A DNA stretch of 64,000 nt from Plantactinospora endophytica (GCF_016862915.1 NZ_BONW01000021.1:310001-374000), one strand, 5' to 3'. Positions 9,019 to 17,848 are shown, counted from the stretch's first letter. Numbers and translations: made by a program. Notes: generated from the sequence alone by a model not told the origin.

Positions 9019-10327
9019 GCTCCCCGCTCGGCTCTGCTGGCTCGGCCGGCCGTTGGCTCGGCTGGGTCGGCTCGGTGGTTGCCGGCCGGTCAAGTTCCCG
9101 CCAGGCCGGCAGGACGAACGGCAACAGCGTCACCAGCAGGTACGCGGCGCCGAACGCCAGGCTGGCGGCCGGCAGCCCCAACTCCTGCACGGCGAGACCG
9201 CCGAGCAGCCCGCCGAGCGGAATTCCGGCCCAGGCCGCCGCGTGGGTCAGTCCGAGCACCCGGGCCCGGAGCCGTTCCGGGATGCGTTCGAAGCTGACCG
9301 CGCCGAGGATCGGGTTGACCGCCGCGACGGATACTCCGGCGACGAACGAGATCAGGTAGATCGCCCAGAGCTGGTCCAGCAGGGCGAGCGCGACGAACCG
9401 GGGTGCGCCGGCGAGCAGGAAGCCGACCGCGAAGACGGCGAACCGGGGTACCCGGGACGCCAGCACGGTGAAGACGACGTTGCCCAGCACCGCGCCCGAC
9501 GCGAAGCTCGCGGTGAGCAGGCCGAGCGCCGTCGACGACCGGACCACCTCGCTCGCCCAGACCGGGCCGAGGATCGCCGTGTACGCCGCGTCGGCCAGGT
9601 TGGTCACCAGCAGCATCAACACGATGCCGTGCACCAACCGGTCCTGCCGCAGGTAACGCAGTCCGGTCCGGAGCGCACTCAGGTACGGCTCCCGGTCCTG
9701 AGTGTCACATTGCGCGGCGTCCACTTCGGAGGATGATCTCGCCCCGGCGAGCCGGCGCGCGGGCACCAGGACGGCGAGCACCGCCGCCGCGAGCAGGAAC
9801 GTCACCGCGTCGAGGAGCAGCACCAACGGGGCGTCGAGCACGGCGATCAGCAGCCCGGCCAGCGGCGCGCCGAGCAGCGAGGCGAGCCGGCTGAGCCCGT
9901 CGTGCAGGCTCGTCGCCCGGGTCATCGGGGTGCCCGCCACGGCCACGGTCTCGGGGAACACCACCCGTTTGGCGCTGTCGCCGAACCCGCGCAGCAGCCC
10001 GGCCGCAGCGACCAGGCCGATGAGCAGGGAGAAGGACAGTGCCCCCGCCAGGTGCAGCACCGGTACGGCGGCCACCGCCGCCGCGCTGGCCAGGTCGGCG
10101 ACGATGCTGGTCCGGCGGGCGCCGATCCGGTCGATCAGTGGGCCGCCGAGGGCGCAGGCCAACACGTACGGCAGCATCTCGGCGAAGGCCACCACGCCGG
10201 TCCGGGCCGCGCTGCCGGTGACCACCAGGGTGAACCAGGGCAGCGCCACCATGCTCATCCGGCTGCCGACCAGGGAGATTCCTTCGGCGACCAGCAGCCC
10301 GACCAGTGGCCGGCGATCCCGGGTCAT
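8996..10327 (-). CDS. MFS exporter (MFS_3-like)
   Basis: A 443-residue protein with about twelve membrane helices. It begins MTRDRRPLVGLLVAEGISLVGSRMSMVALPWFTL, typical of MFS_3 exporters, and has the loop GGPLIDRIGARRTSIVADLAS (motif A-like) after the second helix. Such proteins export drugs or siderophores by proton antiport. It overlaps the upstream regulator gene by four bases (ATGA), so the regulator very likely controls it. The C-terminal 35 residues are Pro/Glu/Ser-rich. The substrate is unknown. Confidence 0.9.
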   Translation of the reverse strand: MTRDRRPLVGLLVAEGISLVGSRMSMVALPWFTLVVTGSAARTGVVAFAEMLPYVLACALGGPLIDRIGARRTSIVADLASAAAVAAVPVLHLAGALSFSLLIGLVAAAGLLRGFGDSAKRVVFPETVAVAGTPMTRATSLHDGLSRLASLLGAPLAGLLIAVLDAPLVLLLDAVTFLLAAAVLAVLVPARRLAGARSSSEVDAAQCDTQDREPYLSALRTGLRYLRQDRLVHGIVLMLLVTNLADAAYTAILGPVWASEVVRSSTALGLLTASFASGAVLGNVVFTVLASRVPRFAVFAVGFLLAGAPRFVALALLDQLWAIYLISFVAGVSVAAVNPILGAVSFERIPERLRARVLGLTHAAAWAGIPLGGLLGGLAVQELGLPAASLAFGAAYLLVTLLPFVLPAWRELDRPATTEPTQPSQRPAEPAEPSGELTSAPRR

Positions 10328-10956
10328 CGGTCCGTCTCCTCCGACTGCCCCGGAACCTCCCCCGGCTGCTCCGGCGCCTGCGGCGGCTCGCCGCGTGGTC
10401 GGACGAAGGGCATGAGCTGCGCCTGCACCATGAACGGTTCGGCGTCGTCCGGTGCCGGTACGCCCGGCTCGTCACGGCGGTACCGCTCGATCAGCTCGTG
10501 CAGCGCCTCGGAGAACTCCACCGCCTCGGCCGGGGTCAGCCGGAGTTGCCAGTTGCTCAGCGTGGACGACCGCCCCCACTCCTCGGGCAGGCTGGCCATC
10601 TCGTTCAGCCACCGGTCCATCCGCTCGGCGTAGAGCGCGGCGACCGAGCGCAGGTACGTCTCGACGTCCGGCAGCGCCTCCCGACCGACCTCGCTGGTCA
10701 GCCGGGTGTTCCGGTGCGCGGCACGCCACCACCGCTCCCGCCCGGCACCGCGCCCCGGCTCCTCGACCACGAAGCCGTACTGGGCGAGTTGCCGGAGGTG
10801 GTAGCTGGTGGCGCCGGTGGACTGGCCGAGCCGCTCGGCGAGCAGGGTGGCCGTGGCCGGACCGTGCTCCCGCAGCGTGTTGAGCATCCGGACCCGCAGC
10901 GGGTGGGCAAGGCCACGTAGCGACGTCGGATCCAGCCGGACTTCGTCCCTAGACAT
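10324..10956 (-). CDS. ArsR-like winged-helix repressor
   Basis: A 210-residue protein with an N-terminal HTH_20/ArsR-type winged helix (LRGLAHPLRVRMLNTLREHGPATATLLAERLGQSTGATSYHLRQLAQYGFVVEE, residues 13-67) and a helical C-terminal domain ending in a Pro/Glu-rich tail. Such regulators usually repress a linked exporter. The ATG at 10956 lies two bases from an overlapping palindromic operator, and the promoter geometry suggests a leaderless transcript. A longer frame reaching back to 11274 has no family content. Confidence 0.9.
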   Translation of the reverse strand: MSRDEVRLDPTSLRGLAHPLRVRMLNTLREHGPATATLLAERLGQSTGATSYHLRQLAQYGFVVEEPGRGAGRERWWRAAHRNTRLTSEVGREALPDVETYLRSVAALYAERMDRWLNEMASLPEEWGRSSTLSNWQLRLTPAEAVEFSEALHELIERYRRDEPGVPAPDDAEPFMVQAQLMPFVRPRGEPPQAPEQPGEVPGQSEETDR

Positions 10957-10992
10957 ATTTGCAACGCTACCGTTGCAAAGAACTCTTTGCAA
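10957..10992 (-). promoter_or_regulatory. Leaderless promoter overlapped by palindromic operator of the regulator-exporter operon
   Basis: TTTGCAACG (10958-10966), four bases, CGTTGCAAA (10971-10979) is a perfect dyad. TTGCAAAG (10973-10980), AACT, CTTTGCAA (10985-10992) is a second perfect dyad sharing its arm. The result is three TTGCAA elements at a strict 14-base pitch. On the minus strand TTGCAA (10992-10987), a 17-base spacer and TAGCGT (10969-10964) form a plausible -35/-10 placed seven bases before the ATG. Autorepression is the natural reading. Confidence 0.75.
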
Positions 10993-11243
10993 GGCTACGA
11001 CCGGCGGTGCGTGCCGGACCGGGGTGTGGTCGTTCGGCACGCTGTCGAGCTGGGTGCACAGACGGGGCACTCGTCGGTCGCCTCTGACCGGTAGCCGGTG
11101 GGTGCACAAGCGGGGCAGCTCGACAGTCTGCGCACCGGGGTCGGTCAGCTCGGTGGCCACACACCCATGCACACCCGGCCGAAGCCAGTCGTCGACAGTG
11201 GATTGCCTGGCCACCGGGCCCGCCAGCCCGGTGCCGCAGTGGC

Positions 11244-13058
11244 TCAGGTGCGGTCGCCGTGCCAGGAGCGCCACAGCGCGGCGTACGAGCCGTCGGCGGC
11301 GACCAGTTCCGCGTGCGGGCCCAGCTCGGTGATCCGGCCGTCCTCGACCACGGCGACCCGGTCCGCGTCGTGCGCGGAGTGCAGCCGGTGCGCGATAGCG
11401 ATCACCGTACGGCCGCGCAGCACGGCGGCCAGCGACCGCTCCAGGTGCCGGGCGGCCCGAGGGTCGAGCAGCGAGGTGGCCTCGTCGAGTACCAGGGTGT
11501 GCGGGTCGGCGAGCACCAGCCGGGCCAGCGCGAGCTGCTGGGCCTGGGCGGCGGAGAGCTGATGGTGGCCCGAGCCGACCTCGGTCTCCAGCCCGGCGGG
11601 AAGCTGCTCCGCCCAGTCCAGCGCGTCAACGGCGGCTAGCGCGGCGCGTACCTGGTCGTCGGTGGCGTCCGGGCGGACCATGGTGAGGTTGTCGCGGAGC
11701 GTACCGAGGAAGACGTGGTGTTCCTGGGTGACCAGCGCGACCTCGGTGCGCAGGTCGGCCAGGGGCAGGTCGGCGAGTGGGACCCCGCCCACGGTGACCG
11801 AGCCGCTGCCCGGCCGGTGGATCCCGGCCAGCAACCGGCCCAGGGTCGACTTGCCGGCCCCGGACGGACCCACCATCGCCAGCCGCTCGCCGGGGGTCAG
11901 GGTGAGGTTGACCCCGTGCAACACGTCCCGCCCCGGCTGGTAGGCGTACCGCACGTCGTGCGCGGCCAGCCGCTGGTCCACCGGCCGATCCGGCGAAACG
12001 GTCCCGTCGGCCGGGTCGTCGGTCGGCTCGGCGGTCGATCCGGCGGTCGGCTCGGCGGTCGACTCGGCGGCGTCGGGGCGCTGGGCCACGCCGAGCAGCC
12101 GGGCCAGGGACGCGCCGCCGACCTGCACCTCGTCCAGCCAGGAGAGCAGCCGGTCGATCGGATCCATCAACTGCTGCACGTAGAGGGTGGCGGCGGTGAT
12201 CTCGCCGAGCGTCACCCAGCCCTCCACGTAGAACCAGCCGCCGAACACCAGCGTCGTGACGACCGGCAGCACGTAGCCCGTCTCGGCCAGCGGAAAATAG
12301 ACGGTACGCAGGAAGAGCGTGTACCGCTCGGCCGCGTACGACCGGCCGATGTCGGCGTCGGTACGCGCCCGGCGCCGGGCCTGCTGCCGCAGCGCCTCGG
12401 TGGTCCGCGACCCCTCCACCGTCTCGCTGATCCCGTCGGTGATGTCCGAGTAGGCGGCGTTCTCGGCGAGATAGCCCGGCGTGGCCCGGCGCAGGTACCA
12501 GCGGGTGGCCAGCCACAGGATCGGCACCGCGACCAGGGCCGGCAGCATCAGCAACGGATCGGTCAGCAGTACCGCGCCGATCACGAAGAACGCCGTCACG
12601 ATCGCGATCAGCGTCTCCGGTACGGCGAACCGGACCGACCGGGACAGCGCGGCCACGTCCCGGCTGCTCCGGGTCAGCAGGTCGCCGGTGCCGGCGCGCT
12701 CCACCGTGGACAGTGGAATCGCCAGGATCCGGTCGACGAACTCCTCCCGCAGTTCGGCGAGCACCCGTTCGCCGAGCCGGGCCGAGGCGAAGTGGGCGAA
12801 CCGGATCAGCACCGCCTGCGCCAGCACGAATCCGGCGATTGCCAGCGCGATCCGGTCCACGGTCACCGCACCGGTTCCCCGGGAGATCGCCTCGACCAGG
12901 TCACCGAGCAGCCGGGGCGCGGCCAGCCCGGTAATCGCGGCCAGCGCGTGCAGCCCGAGCGCACCGGCCAGGGCGCGTGGGTGCCGGCGGAGCAGGCTGC
13001 GGGCGTACCGTCGCACCTGCGCCCTGTCGGCGACCGGCAGCGAGTCGCGGGCGGTCAT
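11244..13058 (-). CDS. ABC exporter half-transporter, catalytic partner
   Basis: A 604-residue protein with a six-helix type 1 exporter domain (1-320), a short TAEPTAGSTAEPT linker, and an ATPase domain. Walker A is GPSGAGKST near residue 396, Q-loop LVTQEHH, Walker B LVLDEATSLLD near 520, H-loop AIAHRLH. The signature is LSAAQ instead of LSGGQ. It follows its partner gene by one base. With that partner it should form a heterodimer in which its own Walker motifs build the only working ATP site. Cargo unknown; peptides, lipids or drugs are all possible. Confidence 0.93.
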   Translation of the reverse strand: MTARDSLPVADRAQVRRYARSLLRRHPRALAGALGLHALAAITGLAAPRLLGDLVEAISRGTGAVTVDRIALAIAGFVLAQAVLIRFAHFASARLGERVLAELREEFVDRILAIPLSTVERAGTGDLLTRSSRDVAALSRSVRFAVPETLIAIVTAFFVIGAVLLTDPLLMLPALVAVPILWLATRWYLRRATPGYLAENAAYSDITDGISETVEGSRTTEALRQQARRRARTDADIGRSYAAERYTLFLRTVYFPLAETGYVLPVVTTLVFGGWFYVEGWVTLGEITAATLYVQQLMDPIDRLLSWLDEVQVGGASLARLLGVAQRPDAAESTAEPTAGSTAEPTDDPADGTVSPDRPVDQRLAAHDVRYAYQPGRDVLHGVNLTLTPGERLAMVGPSGAGKSTLGRLLAGIHRPGSGSVTVGGVPLADLPLADLRTEVALVTQEHHVFLGTLRDNLTMVRPDATDDQVRAALAAVDALDWAEQLPAGLETEVGSGHHQLSAAQAQQLALARLVLADPHTLVLDEATSLLDPRAARHLERSLAAVLRGRTVIAIAHRLHSAHDADRVAVVEDGRITELGPHAELVAADGSYAALWRSWHGDRT

Positions 13059-13059
13059 C

Positions 13060-14769
13060 TCAGTCCTCCTCCTCGGCGCGGGTCACGACGGCGGCGTAGC
13101 GCGGCTCGGTGTCGAGCAGCTCGCGGTGCCCGCCCTCGGCGACGGCCTTGCCGTCGGAGACGAAGACCACGTGGTCGGCCCGGTCCAGCACGAGCGGACT
13201 GGTGGTGCAGACCAGGGTGGTCCGGCCGCGCCGGGCCGGACCGAGCCGGCCGGCGATCCGCGCCTCGGTGTGCGCGTCGACCGCACTGGTCGGCTCGACC
13301 AGGATCAGGATCTCCGGATCGGCGACCAGCGCCCGGACCAGCCGCAACCGCTGCTGCTGACCGCCGGAGAACTCGCGGCCCCGCTCGGCGACCCGGCCGG
13401 CCAGCCCGTCCGGCAGCGCGGCGACGATGTCGGTGGCGCTCGCCGCGTCCAGCGCCGCCGCGATCGTGGCGTCGTCGGCCCGGTCATGCGGGTCCAGCTC
13501 CGCACGGAGCGGGCCGGAGAAGAGCCGCGCGTCGTTGTCGGCCACCATGATCCGGCAGCGGACCGTGGCCAGCGCCAGCTCCCGCAGGGGTACGCCGCGC
13601 AGCGTCGCCTCGCTGTCGACGTACCTGCCGAGCCGGTCCGCGATGGCGACCGCGTCCTCGGGTACGGCGGCGGCCAGCGCGGTCAGCCGGCCCGGCCGGA
13701 CGGTCAGCCCCGACTCGACGTCGACCAGCTCACCGGCGCCGACCGGCAACCTGACGGGATGCTCCGGATCGACGACCTCCGGCCGAATGTCGAGCATCGA
13801 CACCACCCGACGGGCGGAGACGTGTCCCCGGGTGATGTGGTCGATCAACTCGGTCAGCATCCGCAGCGGACCGATCAGGAAGACGGTGTAGCCGTAGAAG
13901 GAGACGAGCTGGCCGACGGTGATCTCGCCCCGGAGCGCGAACCGGGCACCGAGCCAGGTGACCAGCACCAGGAAGATGCCGGGCATCAGCACCTGGGTCG
14001 CCTCCAGCAGCGCCTCCACCCGGGCCACCCGTACGCCACCGTGCCGCAGCTTCTGCGACTCCGTGCGGTAGCGGGCCGAGAAGACCGACTCGCCGCCGAC
14101 GCCGCGCAGCACCCGCAGTCCGGCGACGATGTCGCTGGCCCGGGTGGTCAGGGTCGCCTGCTGGTCCCGGTACGCCTCCTGCCGCTTGTGCAGCGGCCGG
14201 ATGAGCACCGCGACCACCACCATCAGCACCGGTACGCCGAGCACCACCACCAGGCCGAGCGGCACCGAGGTGACCAGCAGGATCACCGTGATGGTGAACA
14301 CCGCGAAGAGCGAACCGGTACCCCGGGAGAGGATGTCGAGCGCCCCGCCGATGTGGACGATGTCGGCGGTACCGACGCTGACCACCTCGCCGGTGGCGAG
14401 CCGCTTCGGCAGGGTCGCGCCGAGCCGGTTGGCGTGGTCGACGGTGAGCTGCACCGTCCGGTACGCCCCGGCCAGCCAGTTGTAGCTGGCGAACCGGTGC
14501 CGGATGATCCCGACGATCGCCTGTACGACGCCGAGGGTGAGCAGGATCAGCCCCCAGTGGACGAGTGCGTCGGTGTCCCGGGCGACCAGGCCGGCGTCGA
14601 TCGCCCGGCCCAGCACGGCCGGCATCAGCGCCTGGCCGACGAAGGAGACCACGGCCAGCGCCATGCCCCCGGCAATGGTCGGCCAGAGCTGGGCGGCGAG
14701 CCAGAGCAGGAATCTGGTCGCCGAGCGCTGATCCGGTATGCCGGGATCGGGGACGGGTAAGGGGCGCAC
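13060..14769 (-). CDS. ABC exporter half-transporter with degenerate ATPase domain
   Basis: A 569-residue protein with a six-helix exporter domain (1-310) and a decayed ATPase domain. Where Walker A should be (around residues 360-375) the sequence reads LTALAAAVPEDAVAIADRLG, with no GKS/T. The Q-loop is MVADNDARLF without Gln, Walker B is LILVEPTSAVD (Val for the Asp), and the H-loop is LVCTTSPLVL without His. The signature FSGGQQQRL near 468 is intact. It therefore supplies the signature to the composite site whose Walker motifs come from the gene downstream. Start GTG 14769. Confidence 0.92.
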   Translation of the reverse strand: MRPLPVPDPGIPDQRSATRFLLWLAAQLWPTIAGGMALAVVSFVGQALMPAVLGRAIDAGLVARDTDALVHWGLILLTLGVVQAIVGIIRHRFASYNWLAGAYRTVQLTVDHANRLGATLPKRLATGEVVSVGTADIVHIGGALDILSRGTGSLFAVFTITVILLVTSVPLGLVVVLGVPVLMVVVAVLIRPLHKRQEAYRDQQATLTTRASDIVAGLRVLRGVGGESVFSARYRTESQKLRHGGVRVARVEALLEATQVLMPGIFLVLVTWLGARFALRGEITVGQLVSFYGYTVFLIGPLRMLTELIDHITRGHVSARRVVSMLDIRPEVVDPEHPVRLPVGAGELVDVESGLTVRPGRLTALAAAVPEDAVAIADRLGRYVDSEATLRGVPLRELALATVRCRIMVADNDARLFSGPLRAELDPHDRADDATIAAALDAASATDIVAALPDGLAGRVAERGREFSGGQQQRLRLVRALVADPEILILVEPTSAVDAHTEARIAGRLGPARRGRTTLVCTTSPLVLDRADHVVFVSDGKAVAEGGHRELLDTEPRYAAVVTRAEEED

Positions 14770-14889
14770 CCGGCGACGCTATGAGACCAATCGCCACGAT
14801 CGCCACGGGTTTTCCGAGCTCCGGCCGCAGACTCGATCCTCGCGTCGTCGATCCCCGTCGTAGGTCAGGTTCGGAACGCTCGACCTCTG

Positions 14890-15675
14890 TCAATCAGCCC
14901 GCACGGACCAGCTACCGGCGGTGTCTGCCGGGGGCCACCGCCAAGTGTCGCCGACCTTGACCATTCCGGTGTTGTCCGTCAACAACTGCCGAGCGGTGGT
15001 CATCGACTTGCTGATCCGCTCGCTGTACTCGATCATCGCCATGATGGCAGCACCCAGCATCCCGAGCACCGCTGCTGCGGTGGCGGCGGCATCCACTGGT
15101 GCGGCGGGCGCCGTCACCACACCAAACGCGAGCCCGACGGCGCTGATCAGGCCGGCGACAAAGGTCAGGAATGCTGTCACCAGGGCGGCCCAGAACGCGA
15201 CGACGCCCCAGGCAAGATCGACCAGTATGGCCTGGATCTTCTCCACCATCGGCTTGATGGTCTCGATGGCAGCCGACTGTGCGTCCGCCGAGTCCTCGTA
15301 CGCCGACGCGGCCGAACCCGACCAGTGGTCGTCGGCCTTCATCCCGTACGCGGACACCACCTGATGCAGCTCGCTGACCGGAGCGCCAACGTCGGTGTTC
15401 CAGTAGTCGCCGATCCGGGTCAACGCGGGCGGATAGCCTGGCTCGCTGACAAACTCCTGAATCTCGTCGAAGACCTGGTCCTTCAGTCCGAGAAACCTCT
15501 CCCAGGACCGCATGATCGCCGCATGCCCGATACCGGGCGGCAACCAACGGAGCGCTTGGGTCAGCCGGTCCCCCAGCTCGACAGTCAACTGCTGAACCCG
15601 CTCGATCGCCTCATTGACCTGACTGATCAACTGCTCGAAGTCCCGCTCGGTCGGGCCAGCTCCCACGGCCGTCAT
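14890..15675 (-). CDS. WXG100-like membrane protein, type VII cluster
   Basis: A 261-residue protein starting MTAVGAGPTERDFEQLISQVN. The N-terminal half is helical. HWSGSAASAYEDSADAQSAAIETIKP near residue 120 is a WXG-type turn between two helices. Two hydrophobic stretches follow (VVAFWAALVTAFLTFVAGLISAVGLAFGV and the Ala-rich AAAVLGMLGAAIMAMI), then a charged tail. This suits a type VII (ESX-like) substrate or membrane-inserted partner; no toxin domain is visible. ATG 15675 overlaps the upstream stop by four bases; longer versions of this frame are out-of-frame reading of that gene. Base use is visibly less GC-biased than in flanking genes. Confidence 0.75.
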   Translation of the reverse strand: MTAVGAGPTERDFEQLISQVNEAIERVQQLTVELGDRLTQALRWLPPGIGHAAIMRSWERFLGLKDQVFDEIQEFVSEPGYPPALTRIGDYWNTDVGAPVSELHQVVSAYGMKADDHWSGSAASAYEDSADAQSAAIETIKPMVEKIQAILVDLAWGVVAFWAALVTAFLTFVAGLISAVGLAFGVVTAPAAPVDAAATAAAVLGMLGAAIMAMIEYSERISKSMTTARQLLTDNTGMVKVGDTWRWPPADTAGSWSVRAD

Positions 15676-16007
15676 GTTGGACTCCACGTCTGCTCGATAC
15701 GCACGACCGCGCCCTGGTCGCTGCGGTCGTAGTTGTCCAGGACGGTACGCAGCGTCTGCTCCATGTCCCGCATTGTCCTGGCCCCGTCGGCCAGCAGGTT
15801 GACCACGAACTCCTGCAACTCGGCGTACTTGGCACCTACGCCCTGTTGGTTCGGCAGGTACCCGATGTGGAATCCGGTGAGCATCAAGGAGGAAGCGCGC
15901 GTCGCGGCCGCCTCCATCACGCTGGCGGCCTCCGCCCACTTTGCCGCATCCTTCACAAGGGTTTCACGTGCCATCTTGACCTGGCCTGCATCCGGTTGGG
16001 GCTGCAA
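15672..16007 (-). CDS. EspC/DUF2580-like small helical protein
   Basis: A 111-residue protein: KMARETLVKDAAKWAEAASVMEAAATRASSLML, then GVGAKYAELQEFVVNLLADGARTMRDMEQTLRTVLDNYDRSD. Length and two-helix layout with a C-terminal YxxxD-like end (TVLDNYDRSD, compare the YxxxD/E export signal) fit ESX-secreted EspC-like proteins. The start is TTG 16007, preceded by a strong AAGGAGGA. It is coupled to the WXG-like gene by ATGA, so the two products probably act as a pair. Family naming is by resemblance only. Confidence 0.72.
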   Translation of the reverse strand: MQPQPDAGQVKMARETLVKDAAKWAEAASVMEAAATRASSLMLTGFHIGYLPNQQGVGAKYAELQEFVVNLLADGARTMRDMEQTLRTVLDNYDRSDQGAVVRIEQTWSPT

Positions 16008-16060
16008 CTCAACTCCTCCTTACGGTCGGCGGCTCGTCGATGTGGTGCCAGCAGGGGCGG

Positions 16061-16804
16061 TCAATGCCCGAGGCCAAGACGCCGGAGCAGCGTCATCGGA
16101 TGTGCGGCGAGGTCACGCACCTGCGCGATGGCCGGCGACGACGCCGACAGTGCGGCGGCCTGCTGGGAGTGGCGCTGGTACCCGTCCTGGCAGGCCGCGC
16201 GTACCTCCTCGGCGACCGACTGACCGGTCGGTTGCTCACGCAACCACCGCAGGCTGATTTCCAGTTGCGTCACCTGGCCGCCGGTCAGTGCGACCGTGAC
16301 CCGCCCGCCTCCACTACTGCCGAGCACCTGCTGCCTGGCCTGGTCGTCGACCTGCTGCCGATAGCCGTCCAACTCAGACATCGCATCCCGGAGCAGGTCG
16401 AGCACCTGTGCTACCTCGCCGGCTCGATCGCCCCCGCCAGCGACCTGCTCGTGGCCCCGGCGCTCCGGCGAATCGCTGTCCGACCGCCGGTGGGCTGGTG
16501 GCTGCCAGTCGGCCGGCGGCTCACCTGCTTCCCGTTCGGCCACCCGGACCGACCAAGCCGCCAGCCGGTCACCGATTGCCCTGTCGAGCGCCTCGAGAAT
16601 CGAGGCCGACAGCAGTTCGGGGCCAAGATCCCGCCACCAGTTCCGGCCGATCTCGACCCGCCCCAACTGCCCCGAGCCGTCCAACCACACCCGAACGAGC
16701 CCGGACTCGTCCGCTCCGGTCCCTGTGATGTCCGAACCGTCGAGCTGCCAGCTAACCCGCTCAACCTCCCTGCCGAGGCGATGGATGTTCTGCTCCGCGC
16801 TCAT
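16061..16804 (-). CDS. YbaB/EbfC-like domain protein, type VII cluster
   Basis: A 247-residue protein. The N-terminal domain (1-100) contains GLVRVWLDGSGQLGRVEIGRNWWRDL, and the C-terminal domain has GGGRVTVALTGGQVTQLEISLRWL. Both look like the strand-turn-strand of YbaB/EbfC proteins, so it may be a tandem YbaB-like protein joined by a charged linker (PPADWQPPAHRRSDSDSPERR). YbaB-like proteins bind DNA, and variants recur beside actinobacterial ESX/WXG genes with unknown function. It lies 53 bases upstream of the EspC-like gene. Confidence 0.72.
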   Translation of the reverse strand: MSAEQNIHRLGREVERVSWQLDGSDITGTGADESGLVRVWLDGSGQLGRVEIGRNWWRDLGPELLSASILEALDRAIGDRLAAWSVRVAEREAGEPPADWQPPAHRRSDSDSPERRGHEQVAGGGDRAGEVAQVLDLLRDAMSELDGYRQQVDDQARQQVLGSSGGGRVTVALTGGQVTQLEISLRWLREQPTGQSVAEEVRAACQDGYQRHSQQAAALSASSPAIAQVRDLAAHPMTLLRRLGLGH

Positions 16805-16848
16805 ACTCCCCCACGATCTGATTAGTCAACGAACCCCGGTGCCATTGA

Positions 16849-17448
16849 TCAGCCCCGCTGGGCAAGCGCCGCAGTGCCGCGCAGCCAAGCGACCACCTCA
16901 TCCGCACCCGGACAGCGAGCCGTCGACAGCGCATTGGCAAGTGTGAGTAGCTGTTCCGGTGGTAGTTGGACCGCTTCGCGGCTGGCCAGACGCAGCCGCA
17001 CCCTGCCATTGCCATCGGCCACGTCAAGCACCGACACCGGTTGGGCGGGACCGACGATCCCACTGCGCCGTACCGGACCGACGAGTTTCTGGTTGATCTG
17101 GCGCAACGCCACCGACCGGGCGTCGGCAAGTTCAACGCTCCGCTGGCGTAAGCCCCGTACTGTCAGCCGAGTGCCCTCCAGCCAGGCGGCCAGCCGAACA
17201 CCGAACGCGATCACCAGCGCGACGTAGACCACGACAGCCAGGGCGAGCAGTCCAGCCGTCACAAGTGGCAGGTAGCCGAGCGTTAGCTGGCGGTCAGGGC
17301 GATCGGGTATCACCCAGAGCAGCATCATGCCGAGGATGAATCCGAGGCAGCCGGACGCCAGGGTGGCCATCCCGCCTAGCACCACCACGAACACCACCCG
17401 CAGCGCACGTGTGCCGTGGAAGCCGATCGACAGGTGATATCGATACAT
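16849..17448 (-). CDS. Hypothetical membrane protein heading the type VII-like cluster
   Basis: A 199-residue protein from ATG 17448 (MYRYHLSIGFHGTRALR). Two or three hydrophobic segments are visible: VVFVVVLGGMATLASGCLGFILGMMLLWVI and LPLVTAGLLALAVVVYVALVIAFGV. The C-terminal cytoplasmic part (VSVLDVADGNGRVRLRLASREAVQLPPEQLLTLANALS) may be a small regulatory domain. A TTG start at 17502 or GTG at 17460 is also possible; no RBS decides. No function recognised. Position and base composition group it with the three genes that follow. Confidence 0.68.
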   Translation of the reverse strand: MYRYHLSIGFHGTRALRVVFVVVLGGMATLASGCLGFILGMMLLWVIPDRPDRQLTLGYLPLVTAGLLALAVVVYVALVIAFGVRLAAWLEGTRLTVRGLRQRSVELADARSVALRQINQKLVGPVRRSGIVGPAQPVSVLDVADGNGRVRLRLASREAVQLPPEQLLTLANALSTARCPGADEVVAWLRGTAALAQRG

Positions 17449-17550
17449 CCCTGGGTGCACCCGGCCATGATGGCAGATGGGGGCGACACGTAGGGTGGTC
17501 AAGATTGCGACAGAAGGTCAGCGGCCGTCGCCGCCGCGATGCTCAGGCGC

Positions 17551-17814
17551 TCAGCGGTCGACCTGGGTGAAATCCCAGGCGTGCGGGGTACGGGCGAGCA
17601 TCCGGGCCGGCGGGTCGGGCAGCGAGACCGGGTTGGCCCGCCACTTCGAGATCACCACGAGCCGGTTGTCGGTGGAGGAGAAGACCTCGCTGGAGATGTG
17701 CAGCGGGTTGTGCTCCAGCTCGGGCAGAGCGGTGTCGCAGACCCAGGTGATGAGGTCGGCGAAGCCGGCACGCTCGGCGCGTACCTCCCACATGCGTACG
17801 ATCACGTCGGCCAT
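17551..17814 (-). CDS. Small ABM-like (ferredoxin-fold) hypothetical protein
   Basis: An 87-residue protein, MADVIVRMWEVRAERAGFADLITWVCDTALPELEHN, ending KWRANPVSLPDPPARMLARTPHAWDFTQVDR. The short strand-helix-strand pattern and the paired Trp residues recall antibiotic-biosynthesis-monooxygenase-like proteins, but the match is not certain and no active site can be named. It starts at ATG 17814, about 35 bases downstream of tsaD, and could be read through from that operon. Confidence 0.68.
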   Translation of the reverse strand: MADVIVRMWEVRAERAGFADLITWVCDTALPELEHNPLHISSEVFSSTDNRLVVISKWRANPVSLPDPPARMLARTPHAWDFTQVDR

Positions 17815-17848
17815 CGCTCCTCCCGCCGCCCTCGGCGCCGCCGGAACA

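Noticed and set aside
12481-14760. Long plus-strand open frame (759 codons) opposite the ABC exporter genes
   Set aside because: It is antisense to two clear ABC genes, is Arg/Gly/Asp-rich as expected from GC-rich third positions, and has no recognisable domain.
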